Source: a bacterium
Lineage (GTDB): Bacteria; Desulfobacterota; JAPLJL01
Assembly: GCA_028713675.1 (NCBI GenBank)
Contig: JAQTNV010000081.1
Location: 1-11,203, forward strand
DNA length: 11,203 nucleotides
Direction: 5' to 3'
Below are positions 1 through 5,111 of the stretch, one piece after another. The notes beneath the pieces are model-generated. The model made no database searches, had not been told where the DNA came from, and was given only the letters and a program-made list of their open reading frames with translations. The first letter of the stretch is position 1. Each line of letters opens with the position of its first letter. The translations under genes and the position numbers were made by a program.

Positions 1-421
1 TGTCCGCTTTGGGCAGGTTGTATCTCTCCATGGCTTCATCCAGCCAGAAGATGAAATTCTTTTCATCAATGCTGTAGAGCCCGATCAGCTGCTCCAGCTT
101 TTTCCGGACTTCAAAATCTCCCCCGGTGATGAAGAGCATCTCTTTCTTTTTCTTGTTGTAGTACAAACTTCCGATCGTCCCGAGCAGAAGCGAGCCGGCG
201 AAAGTCAGGTTCTCGCCGTCCACGACGATATTGGTATCCTCCACCAGGTTCTGGTAAAGAAACTGGGCGAAGGATTCTCCCGAAGCCGCGTTTTCCTGCA
301 GGCAGTCAGAGGACCCGTCCCCGGACAGGATCAGGATGGCCAGCTCCACGCCTTCCGGTTTCAACAAGGTGGCCTTGAAAAGCCCCATCCGCTTTTTGCC
401 GATATATATACTTTTAATCAT
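1..421 (-). CDS. STAS-domain protein, partial (C-terminus off the left edge)
   Basis: Reading leftward from the ATG at 421-419 gives 140 residues without a stop before the window ends, so the C-terminus is missing. Residues about 60-135 look like a STAS (anti-sigma-factor-antagonist) fold: a beta strand NIVVDG, then LTFAGSLLLGTIGSLYY at the usual phospho-serine loop and helix, then KEMLFITG, a helix with EVRKKLEQLIGL, and FWLDEAMERY as the typical final 'deeAl' helix. Ser77 sits near the position of the regulated serine, but the classical D-S-S-G motif is absent, so phospho-regulation is uncertain. The start is supported by AGGGG about 7 bases upstream. It is divergent from the gene at 604. 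STAS proteins typically act in partner-switching signalling or in polar lipid/ion transport complexes; which applies here cannot be told. The domain call is by pattern recognition only. Confidence 0.6.
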   Translation of the reverse strand, partial: MIKSIYIGKKRMGLFKATLLKPEGVELAILILSGDGSSDCLQENAASGESFAQFLYQNLVEDTNIVVDGENLTFAGSLLLGTIGSLYYNKKKKEMLFITGGDFEVRKKLEQLIGLYSIDEKNFIFWLDEAMERYNLPKAD

Positions 422-448
422 TTTTTTCCCCTGATTATAACTTACGCT

Positions 449-477
449 ATTTTATCCTAACCGAAAGCCGGTGCAAA
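449..477 (-). promoter_or_regulatory. Possible promoter of the STAS gene
   Basis: On the minus strand TTTGCA (477-472) is followed after 17 bases by TAAAAT (454-449). Transcription would start near 442, giving a leader of about 20 bases that holds the AGGGG ribosome site. A closer TATAAT on the same strand (439-434) would start transcription inside the ribosome site and is less likely. The -35 is weak. Confidence 0.3.
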
Positions 478-479
478 CA

Positions 480-512
480 GGCAGGGGTGCTGTCAGTGAA
501 TATTCCCCTGCC
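480..512. other. Inverted repeat between the divergent genes
   Basis: GGCAGGGG (480-487) pairs perfectly with CCCCTGCC (505-512) around a 17-base loop. It lies just upstream of the proposed STAS promoter and well upstream of the 604 promoter. No T-run follows on either strand, so it is more likely an operator or structural element than a terminator. Confidence 0.4.
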
Positions 513-577
513 CGCGAATCCTGATCCGGCAAACCAGGCCGCCCGGGCACATCAGCCGGGACCTGGAAACCGGGGAG

Positions 578-595
578 GCGGATATCCGCTATAAT
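578..595 (+). promoter_or_regulatory. TATAAT -10 box with abutting 12-base palindrome
   Basis: TATAAT at 590-595 ends 8 bases before the ATG of the 604 gene. No good -35 hexamer is present at 16-18 bases. The perfect palindrome GCGGATATCCGC (578-589) touches the -10 box directly, so a protein bound there would lie in the promoter spacer. This fits a regulator-dependent promoter. The regulator is unknown. Confidence 0.4.
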
Positions 596-603
596 TAATC
601 CCG

Positions 604-1008
604 ATGAAAAAGAATATTTATATAAAGATTGGCTTCTGCGGATTGGCGGCTGCCCTGGCCGGGGCCGCGATTTATTTCGGGATATCCTTTAATCATAGTT
701 GGCAAATCAAGAAAAGAATCGCCGGGATCACCCCTTCCTTCCGGGGAGCGAAAAACATGTACATCGTCAGGCTGAACCGGGAAAACGCCGGCCAGCACTT
801 TTTCAGCCTTGACGATTACCGGATCAGGAATGAGCCGGGAGGGGTTTACGCCTATGTGGCCGATCTTCCGGTTTATGTGAAGGAAGCCGACGGCAGGACC
901 AAAGGCTTTATGAGCCACTGGGGATACAACCAGCTGCACGAGAATTGGTTGCTGGTCCGGGTCGGAAGGTTATCGGAGGAAAAAATGATCAAAACCGGCA
1001 GCCAGTAG
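604..1008 (+). CDS. Small N-terminally membrane-anchored protein, function unknown
   Basis: The product has 134 residues and I do not recognise it. Residues 1-8 are basic (MKKNIYIK) and residues about 9-29 form one hydrophobic helix (IGFCGLAAALAGAAIYFGIS). The remaining ~105 residues are soluble, charged and aromatic, and would sit outside the membrane if the positive-inside rule holds. Cys13 is not in a proper lipobox (the preceding residues are IGF), so a lipoprotein is unlikely. The DDYRIRNEPGGVYAYVADLPVYVKE stretch suggests a small beta-rich domain. There is no Shine-Dalgarno sequence close to the ATG; the nearest purine-rich run (GGGGAGG, 572-578) is about 25 bases away and would lie upstream of the transcript start if TATAAT at 590 is used. 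Codon use matches the neighbours. A gap of ~130 bases separates it from the radical-SAM gene. Confidence 0.75.
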   Translation: MKKNIYIKIGFCGLAAALAGAAIYFGISFNHSWQIKKRIAGITPSFRGAKNMYIVRLNRENAGQHFFSLDDYRIRNEPGGVYAYVADLPVYVKEADGRTKGFMSHWGYNQLHENWLLVRVGRLSEEKMIKTGSQ

Positions 1009-1023
1009 CCAAAAACCCGTTCC

Positions 1024-1050
1024 AAGTTTCAAGTTTCGAGTTTCGAGTTA
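1024..1050. repeat. Heptamer micro-array (RAGTTTC)
   Basis: AAGTTTC (1024-1030), AAGTTTC (1031-1037), GAGTTTC (1038-1044), then the partial unit GAGTTA. The array begins 16 bases after the stop codon of the 604 gene. It is one of five period-7 arrays in this window that lie just past a stop codon. Confidence 0.7.
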
Positions 1051-1081
1051 AGGAGAGAGGATTAATTTTAGGGGAGAAAAT

Positions 1082-1087
1082 TATAAT
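1082..1087 (+). promoter_or_regulatory. Possible -10 box of the radical-SAM gene
   Basis: TATAAT at 1082-1087 follows an AT-rich, purine-rich stretch. The expected transcript start near 1094 would lie downstream of the TTG at 1088, which argues for the ATG at 1136 as the true start. No convincing -35 is present. Confidence 0.3.
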
Positions 1088-1135
1088 TTGGATAGTAATG
1101 GGGAAAGATTAAATCGGAAACGCAAATTAAATAGA

Positions 1136-2389
1136 ATGACGAAAGATCCCGCCCTGGTTTTATATTACACCAAAGACAACAAATGCAGTTTCCGGGCCCT
1201 GGTGGGGGCCCTCGAAACCGAGAAGTCGCTGGATGACCTTAAAATTTATTTTCCAGAAAGTGAAAAGGAATTATTCTCCGAACTGGAAAAGGCGGAAAGA
1301 AAACACGAAATCATTGTTTTGGGGTTCTCCTTTTTCACCGCCCAGTTCCGCGAAACCGGAATCCTGGTAAAAAAAATCCGGGAAAAATACGGCCGCCGGT
1401 TTATTCTGATTGCCGGCGGACCGCACCCCACTGGAGACCCCCGGGGAACCCTGGGCCTGGGATTTGACCTGGTGGTCACCGGTGAGGGGGAAGAAACCCT
1501 GATCCGGCTCCTGGAAAAAATCGGCCGCGGCGGGGATTATACGGCCACCCGGGGGATCGCTTTTCTGGATGACCGGGGGGAATTTCGTTCCACCGGCCGC
1601 CGGCCCTGGATTGATCTCAACCGTTACCCGCCCTTCGCGGTCCGGCATAAAAAATTCGGTTTTCTGGAGATCACGCGGGGCTGCCCGTTCGCCTGTTATT
1701 TTTGCCAGACCCCGCACATCCTGGGCGGGCATCTGCGGCACCGGAGCGTGGAGAACATCTGCGAATATGTCTCGGTCATGAAAGGCCGGAACCTGCTGGA
1801 TTTCCGGGCGATTACCCCCAACGCCTTCTCCTATGGTTCGGCGGACGGGAAAAAAATTGCCCCGGCCCGGATCGAGGAATTGCTCGCCGGCGTGAAAAAG
1901 ATCCTGGGGCCCCGGGGCAGAATCTACTTCGGCTCTTTTCCTTCCGAGGTCCGGCCGGAGCATGTAACCGAAGAGACCGTCGGCCTGGTCCGGAAATACG
2001 CCGTCAACGACAACCTGGTGATCGGTCTGCAATCCGGGAGCCAGAGGATCCTGGATTTATGCCACCGGGGTCATACCGTGGAGGACGCTTACCGGGCCGT
2101 CGAGCTTTCCTTGCGGGCCGGATTCAAAGCTTACGTGGATATTATTTTCGGCCTTCCCGAGGAAACCCTGGAGGACACCCGGCTGACCATCAAGGTCATC
2201 AACGATTTCGCCGGGATGGGCGCCCGGATCCACGCGCATTACTTCATGCCGCTGCCCCAGACGCCTTTTGCCCGGGTGCCGACGGGAGGGATGAACCCGG
2301 AAATGAAAAAAATGATCAACCGGCTGATCCCGAAGGGAATGTTCTTCGGCGAGTGGGAAAAACAGGAAAGGATTGCGCGGGGAGGATAG
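1136..2389 (+). CDS. B12-binding / radical SAM protein, MJ_1487-like family
   Basis: The product has 417 residues from the ATG at 1136. An in-frame TTG at 1088 would add 16 basic residues (DSNGERLNRKRKLNR) that look non-conserved; the ATG lacks a good ribosome site, so the start is uncertain. The N-terminal ~130 residues form a cobalamin-binding-like Rossmann domain (IIVLGFSFF, then IAGGPHPTGDP, then GFDLVVTGEGEET). The classical B12 DxHxxG motif is absent. The radical-SAM cluster motif CPFACYFC gives three cysteines at about residues 183, 187 and 190. It is followed by ITPNAFSYGSADG and the barrel strands VIGLQSGSQRIL and AYVDIIFGLPEET. This layout resembles the B12-binding/radical-SAM proteins named after archaeal MJ_1487, whose substrate is unknown as far as I know. 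The enzyme should bind a [4Fe-4S] cluster and S-adenosylmethionine in the cytoplasm. The family name is from memory; the radical-SAM assignment is firm. Confidence 0.9.
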   Translation: MTKDPALVLYYTKDNKCSFRALVGALETEKSLDDLKIYFPESEKELFSELEKAERKHEIIVLGFSFFTAQFRETGILVKKIREKYGRRFILIAGGPHPTGDPRGTLGLGFDLVVTGEGEETLIRLLEKIGRGGDYTATRGIAFLDDRGEFRSTGRRPWIDLNRYPPFAVRHKKFGFLEITRGCPFACYFCQTPHILGGHLRHRSVENICEYVSVMKGRNLLDFRAITPNAFSYGSADGKKIAPARIEELLAGVKKILGPRGRIYFGSFPSEVRPEHVTEETVGLVRKYAVNDNLVIGLQSGSQRILDLCHRGHTVEDAYRAVELSLRAGFKAYVDIIFGLPEETLEDTRLTIKVINDFAGMGARIHAHYFMPLPQTPFARVPTGGMNPEMKKMINRLIPKGMFFGEWEKQERIARGG

Positions 2390-2391
2390 CC

Positions 2392-2414
2392 GGGGGCCGC
2401 GGGCCGGGGGCGGG
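2392..2414 (+). other. Potential G-quadruplex motif
   Basis: Four G-runs (GGGGG 2392, GGG 2401, GGGGG 2406, GGG 2412) are separated by loops of 4, 2 and 1 bases. It begins 3 bases after the radical-SAM stop codon and ends 28 bases before the TATAAT of the next gene. On RNA it could affect the 3' end of the upstream message; on DNA it sits just upstream of the next promoter. Confidence 0.45.
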
Positions 2415-2442
2415 CGCCGGATGATTATTTCAATACCTGAGA

Positions 2443-2448
2443 TATAAT
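2443..2448 (+). promoter_or_regulatory. Consensus -10 box, probable leaderless start
   Basis: TATAAT at 2443-2448 is followed by 6 bases and then the ATG at 2455. The usual spacing from -10 to transcript start would place +1 on the A of the ATG. No Shine-Dalgarno sequence can fit in between. The -35 region (around 2420) is poor. Confidence 0.4.
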
Positions 2449-2454
2449 GTAGAC

Positions 2455-2778
2455 ATGCCGATTTTTGACAAACCCATTTATACCAAAGCCACGATCATCT
2501 CGAACGGGATATATTTTTTTATCGCGGCTTTATGCCTGGCATTAATTCTGATCTTATTTGACCGGCAGGTTGCTTCCATCTTCAACGGGTTTTTCGAAGA
2601 GCCCGATCCCCCCTATTACCCGTATTTAAAACATTACCTGCCGTTGCTGGTTGCGTTCTGGGGTTTTTTTGTGGGGCTTTATAATTTTTTCAAGCAGAAA
2701 TACATCAAATATTCCGGGACCGCGATGATATTAAATATTGTGATCCTGGTCTTATATTCTTTCACCCTGTTTCTGTAG
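2455..2778 (+). CDS. Small three-helix membrane protein, function unknown
   Basis: The product has 107 residues and I do not recognise it. Three hydrophobic segments are evident: residues about 13-34 (TIISNGIYFFIAALCLALILIL), 60-78 (HYLPLLVAFWGFFVGLYNF) and 88-107 (GTAMILNIVILVLYSFTLFL), so the protein ends inside the membrane. A short Pro/Tyr-rich loop (EEPDPPYYPY) joins the first two. Basic residues around 80-85 (KQKYIKY) should face the cytoplasm. No catalytic motif is visible. No ribosome binding site precedes the ATG, but a perfect TATAAT lies 6 bases upstream. The gene is separated from the radical-SAM gene by 65 bases that include a G-rich tract. Confidence 0.75.
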   Translation: MPIFDKPIYTKATIISNGIYFFIAALCLALILILFDRQVASIFNGFFEEPDPPYYPYLKHYLPLLVAFWGFFVGLYNFFKQKYIKYSGTAMILNIVILVLYSFTLFL

Positions 2779-2841
2779 TTTCTTCTCGGTCAGGTCGAAG
2801 CAAATCCCAAACCTTTTAATTCTTTTCAAGAACCAGGGGGG

Positions 2842-2862
2842 GCGCAAAGGGCAAAGCGTAAA
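2842..2862. repeat. Heptamer micro-array (GSGYAAA)
   Basis: GCGCAAA, GGGCAAA and GCGTAAA lie head to tail (2842-2848, 2849-2855, 2856-2862). The array starts 63 bases past the stop codon of the 2455 gene. Confidence 0.6.
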
Positions 2863-2939
2863 GAGTTTGTTGCGTTCATAGGTTTTGTTAGGTTCTTTAT
2901 GTTTCTTGGGTTTTACCGGAGCCCGGGGGGTTGGTTCTT

Positions 2940-2984
2940 CCTTCGACCCCGATAGGGTCCTCAGGACGAGAACCCCAGAGGGGC
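2940..2984. repeat. Intergenic hairpin repeat, copy A
   Basis: It starts with CCTTCGAC (2940-2947). A first hairpin GACCC-CGATA-GGGTC spans 2945-2959, then CTCAG, then a 21-base core (2964-2984) containing a second hairpin, CCCC-AGA-GGGG. The 21-base core recurs exactly at 10458-10478, and CCTTCGAC recurs at 10419-10426. Confidence 0.75.
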
Positions 2985-3152
2985 GCGACCCGCACTCTTT
3001 TTACCCTGATACCAATAAACTCGATGACTCCTGATAATTGGGTCCAACTAAGGCGAGGCCCTGAGGGACCGCCGCCCGGGATTACGTGATCGCGCACATT
3101 GTGCGGGGAGCGAAACTAACCCCCCAAAAAAGAAAAGAGCAAGGGTAAAGGA

Positions 3153-3183
3153 GAGATTCTTCGCCAGAGGCTCAGAATGACAG
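3153..3183. repeat. Intergenic imperfect palindrome, related repeat copy C
   Basis: ATTCT-TC-GCC-AGA-GGC-TC-AGAAT (3156-3178) is an imperfect palindrome with a 3-base loop, followed by GACAG. It shares the framework CTTCG...CTCAG...RAYGA with copy A and loosely with copy B, but not the 21-base core. Similar 'ATTCTTCG...CTCAGAATGACA' elements are, from memory, common in spacers of environmental genomes. Confidence 0.55.
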
Positions 3184-3290
3184 AACTAGGCAATTATTTG
3201 ATAGCAGATAGGAGAATTAAAAAAATGAAATAAATTCAATAAATTTATTAAACTTTTCCCGCTTTAACCCGTTCTCGCTTTTCTTACCCA

Positions 3291-3311
3291 TAACCTATCA
3301 CCTATCACCAA
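3291..3311. repeat. Heptamer micro-array (TATCACC-like)
   Basis: TAACCTA, TCACCTA and TCACCAA lie in tandem with a 7-base period. The array is 20 bases past the stop codon of the HEPN-CBS gene (which reads leftward and ends at 3331). Confidence 0.6.
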
Positions 3312-3330
3312 CAACTTTATTCTGAAATAC

Positions 3331-4038
3331 CTACCCCAGCTTCTGGAGGATTTTCGGCAGGTCCCAGATGGTGAGGATGCCCAGGAGCTTGCCGGTGGGA
3401 AGCCCGCTGTCGGTGACCAGAATGGCGTAGAGTCTCTTTCCCTTCAGGACGTGGCCCTGGAAGAGATCCACTACCTCCTGGAGCCGGCTGTCCGGACCTA
3501 AAAAACGGCAATTATCTCTGTCCTCGGCCTGATCCAGAACCTCTCTGACGGTGACATTCTGGAGGTTAATGACGTCATCCTGGGCCCAGGCCCCCATCCA
3601 GCGAAAGATGGACTTGACGGAGAGAAGTCCCCGGAAGTCCTTCCCTTCGTAAATCGGGATCTGGGAAAAAGCCCCTTCGTACATCGCCTTGATGGCGGTC
3701 TTGAGCGGGCTGTCCGGGCTCAGGGTAAAGGTATCCATCTTGGGGAGTTCCCCGATCCGCGGGGGATCGAGGATAAGGGCGGCGATCCGCTCGATCTGCT
3801 GGGTGACCCGGTCATTGGGTTCGGCAATCACGTGGCTGTCGGTGCGCTCGTGGACAATGGCGTTCCGAAGGTCGGCGAATTCCTTGAGGTCGTCCTTGAA
3901 CTGGGCGATGACCGGGTCCCGGAACGCGGCGTTGTCCACCAGGTCCTTGAACCGGCGCCACTTCGGGTTGCGGACGGCCCTTTCCAGATATTTTTCGATC
4001 TGGTTGAAGGCGTTGATGAAGCGTTGGGAATTAAGCAT
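3331..4038 (-). CDS. HEPN-like N-terminal domain fused to a CBS-domain pair
   Basis: The product has 235 residues. Residues about 1-92 are all-helical (FINAFNQIEKYLERAV ... FKDDLKEFADLRNAIVHERT ... RVTQQIERIAALIL) and contain R58-N-A-I-V-H63, matching the Rx4-6H motif with a polar residue after Arg that marks HEPN domains. The first CBS domain covers about 98-150 (MDTFTLSPDSPLKTAIKAMYEGAFSQIPIYE ... GLLSVKSIFRWM). The second covers about 162-235 (TVREVLDQ ... FLGPDSRLQEVVDLF ... AILVTDSG ... GILTIWDLPKIL). CBS pairs typically bind adenine nucleotides such as AMP, ATP or cyclic di-AMP. HEPN domains are often RNases or RNA-binding and are frequent in toxin-antitoxin and defence systems. By inference this could be a nucleotide-sensing RNA-acting protein, but no partner gene adjoins it. 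No Shine-Dalgarno sequence precedes the ATG. Heptamer arrays flank the gene on both sides. The CBS call is firm; the HEPN call rests on helices and motif only. Confidence 0.88.
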   Translation of the reverse strand: MLNSQRFINAFNQIEKYLERAVRNPKWRRFKDLVDNAAFRDPVIAQFKDDLKEFADLRNAIVHERTDSHVIAEPNDRVTQQIERIAALILDPPRIGELPKMDTFTLSPDSPLKTAIKAMYEGAFSQIPIYEGKDFRGLLSVKSIFRWMGAWAQDDVINLQNVTVREVLDQAEDRDNCRFLGPDSRLQEVVDLFQGHVLKGKRLYAILVTDSGLPTGKLLGILTIWDLPKILQKLG

Positions 4039-4061
4039 ATCAGTTTAATCTAGTTCTCATT

Positions 4062-4099
4062 AGGCGTTATACCCACCTAAGGTGTTATAAACATGTTTA
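4062..4099. promoter_or_regulatory. Direct repeats and 12-base palindrome upstream of the HEPN-CBS gene
   Basis: AGGCGTTATA (4062-4071) and AGGTGTTATA (4080-4089) are direct repeats with start points 18 bases apart. On the gene's strand they read TATAACGCCT and TATAACACCT, so each could be a -10 box. The perfect palindrome TAAACATGTTTA (4088-4099) overlaps the second. Together they look like a regulated promoter for the leftward gene starting at 4038; the regulator is unknown. Confidence 0.35.
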
Positions 4100-4162
4100 A
4101 ACCGTTAAGAACGTTATTTTCGTTTATTACTTTCATTTCATTTGTTTTTATTTTTTATCCCC

Positions 4163-4190
4163 TCACGCCTTACGCCTTACGCCTCACGAG
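4163..4190. repeat. Heptamer micro-array (YYACGCC)
   Basis: TCACGCC (4163), TTACGCC (4170), TTACGCC (4177), TCACGAG (4184). The array is 20 bases past the stop codon of the crotonase gene (reads leftward, ends 4211). It is the cleanest of the five period-7 arrays. Confidence 0.75.
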
Positions 4191-4210
4191 TTTAGGCTGT
4201 CGGCGGTCGA

Positions 4211-4969
4211 TCATTTAAAGTTCTCCATCGCTTCCTTGAGCCGTTCCCGGGTTTCGGGGGCGTACCAGAGGTCGAGAAATATTTTGTCTTTTTCTTCCCG
4301 GCTCCGGAGGATCTGTTCGGCCACCTTTTCCGTGCGGTTCTTTTTAATCTCCGCGAACGCGGGCGGAGGTAGGGCGCCCAGGGCCGCGATTTTTTCCACG
4401 GCCCGGGGCAGAACTTCTCCGGCCGGCAGAACCCGGTCGACCAGGCCCATCTCGAGGAGGACCGGGGGCAGGTAGAAATCGCCTGATTCCAGGATCTCCC
4501 GGGCCTTACGCGTCCCCACTATCCGGTGAAGGATGCGATCGGCCGCGTAGGGGACGGGAACCCCGAGTTTCACCTCATTCAAGCCCATGGATTTTTTGCC
4601 TTCCGCGATAAAGCGCAGGTCGCAGGAGAGGGCCAGGATGCAGCCGCCCGCGACCGCGTGCCCGGTCAGGGCCGCGGCCGTCGGCTTGGGCAGGGTAAAG
4701 AGATCAAGGCAAAACCGGTTGAAGGCCTGGAAGAAAGTCTGAAAATCCTCCCGGCTCTTGGGAAACAGGACGGGGAGGTTGAAACCGAGGGAGAAAATCT
4801 TTTCGTTCGCGCTGGAGAGGACCAGCCCCCGGACCTCGGGGTTTTGTTTCACCTCCCGGAGGGCCTGGTCCAGTTCCCGGACCATCTCGAGGTCGATGGG
4901 GTTGGGGATGCCCCGGTCCAGTTTCAGGACGGCGACTTTCTGATCATGCTCAATCCGAAGCATTGTCAT
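4211..4969 (-). CDS. Crotonase-family protein, probably delta3-delta2-enoyl-CoA isomerase
   Basis: The product has 252 residues, a normal length for the crotonase fold. The first oxyanion-hole segment is FSLGFNL (59-65) and the second is GHAVAGGC (103-110). Enoyl-CoA hydratases need two glutamates, one right after the GGC and one 20 residues later. Here the first is Ile111, while the second is present as Glu132 in MGLNEVKLGVPVP. A GLNE-x-x-LG motif with a single catalytic glutamate is the pattern of mitochondrial-type enoyl-CoA isomerase (ECI1), which shifts a 3-enoyl double bond to the 2 position during oxidation of unsaturated fatty acids. The ending (YAPETRERLKEAMENF) also resembles that family. 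The ATG at 4969 has no clear ribosome site; a second ATG lies two codons later. The gene follows the acyl-CoA dehydrogenase by about 140 bases, which fits a beta-oxidation role. Annotation as simple enoyl-CoA hydratase would probably be wrong. Confidence 0.9.
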   Translation of the reverse strand: MTMLRIEHDQKVAVLKLDRGIPNPIDLEMVRELDQALREVKQNPEVRGLVLSSANEKIFSLGFNLPVLFPKSREDFQTFFQAFNRFCLDLFTLPKPTAAALTGHAVAGGCILALSCDLRFIAEGKKSMGLNEVKLGVPVPYAADRILHRIVGTRKAREILESGDFYLPPVLLEMGLVDRVLPAGEVLPRAVEKIAALGALPPPAFAEIKKNRTEKVAEQILRSREEKDKIFLDLWYAPETRERLKEAMENFK

Positions 4970-5058
4970 TTTTTTTAGTTTGTTTAATCTCTTCCGTTCC
5001 CCCGATTTTCAGTTATTATGCCATACGCGCTTCGCTGTCCGCCACCCGAAAATGCGAA

Positions 5059-5081
5059 CGCCCCGAAATATTTTCGGGGCG
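5059..5081 (-). terminator. Strong hairpin after the acyl-CoA dehydrogenase
   Basis: CGCCCCGAAA (5059-5068) and TTTCGGGGCG (5072-5081) form a perfect 10-base stem around a 3-base TAT loop. It lies 30 bases past the dehydrogenase stop codon. On the leftward strand no long T-run follows (TTCGCATTTTCGGG), so it may be an atypical terminator or a 3'-end stabiliser that separates dehydrogenase and isomerase expression. Confidence 0.5.
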
Positions 5082-5111
5082 CCGCAGGAAAATCAGAAAA
5101 GCAAAAGATTT

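Larger units (their letters stand above)
2779..3330. other. Non-coding spacer of about 550 bases with several repeat elements
   Basis: No credible gene was found. The stretch holds a period-7 array (2842-2862), a T/G-rich run (about 2865-2915), a hairpin repeat (2940-2984), the short palindrome CGCACATTGTGCG (3093-3105), an imperfect palindromic element (3153-3183), the AT palindrome AATAAATTTATT (3238-3249) and a second period-7 array (3291-3311). It separates the rightward membrane-protein gene from the leftward HEPN-CBS gene, so it is a convergent 3'-to-3' region. I see no strong intrinsic terminator. Confidence 0.7.

Noticed and set aside
1271-2424. Open frames overlapping the radical-SAM gene (minus 1271-2032, plus 1702-2424)
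   Set aside because: They are alternative-frame shadows of the radical-SAM gene, with Gly/Pro/Arg-rich translations.
2897-3097. A 66-codon open frame on the minus strand in the long spacer
   Set aside because: It reads through hairpin repeat copy A, and the protein has no recognisable domain or ribosome site.
1024-4190. Tandem repeats as a possible CRISPR array
   Set aside because: Units are 7 bases without spacers and differ between sites, and no cas gene is present.
3331-4969. A toxin-antitoxin or defence island around the HEPN-CBS gene
   Set aside because: The neighbours are a metabolic isomerase and a repeat-filled spacer; no antitoxin-like, nucleotidyltransferase or other defence gene adjoins it.
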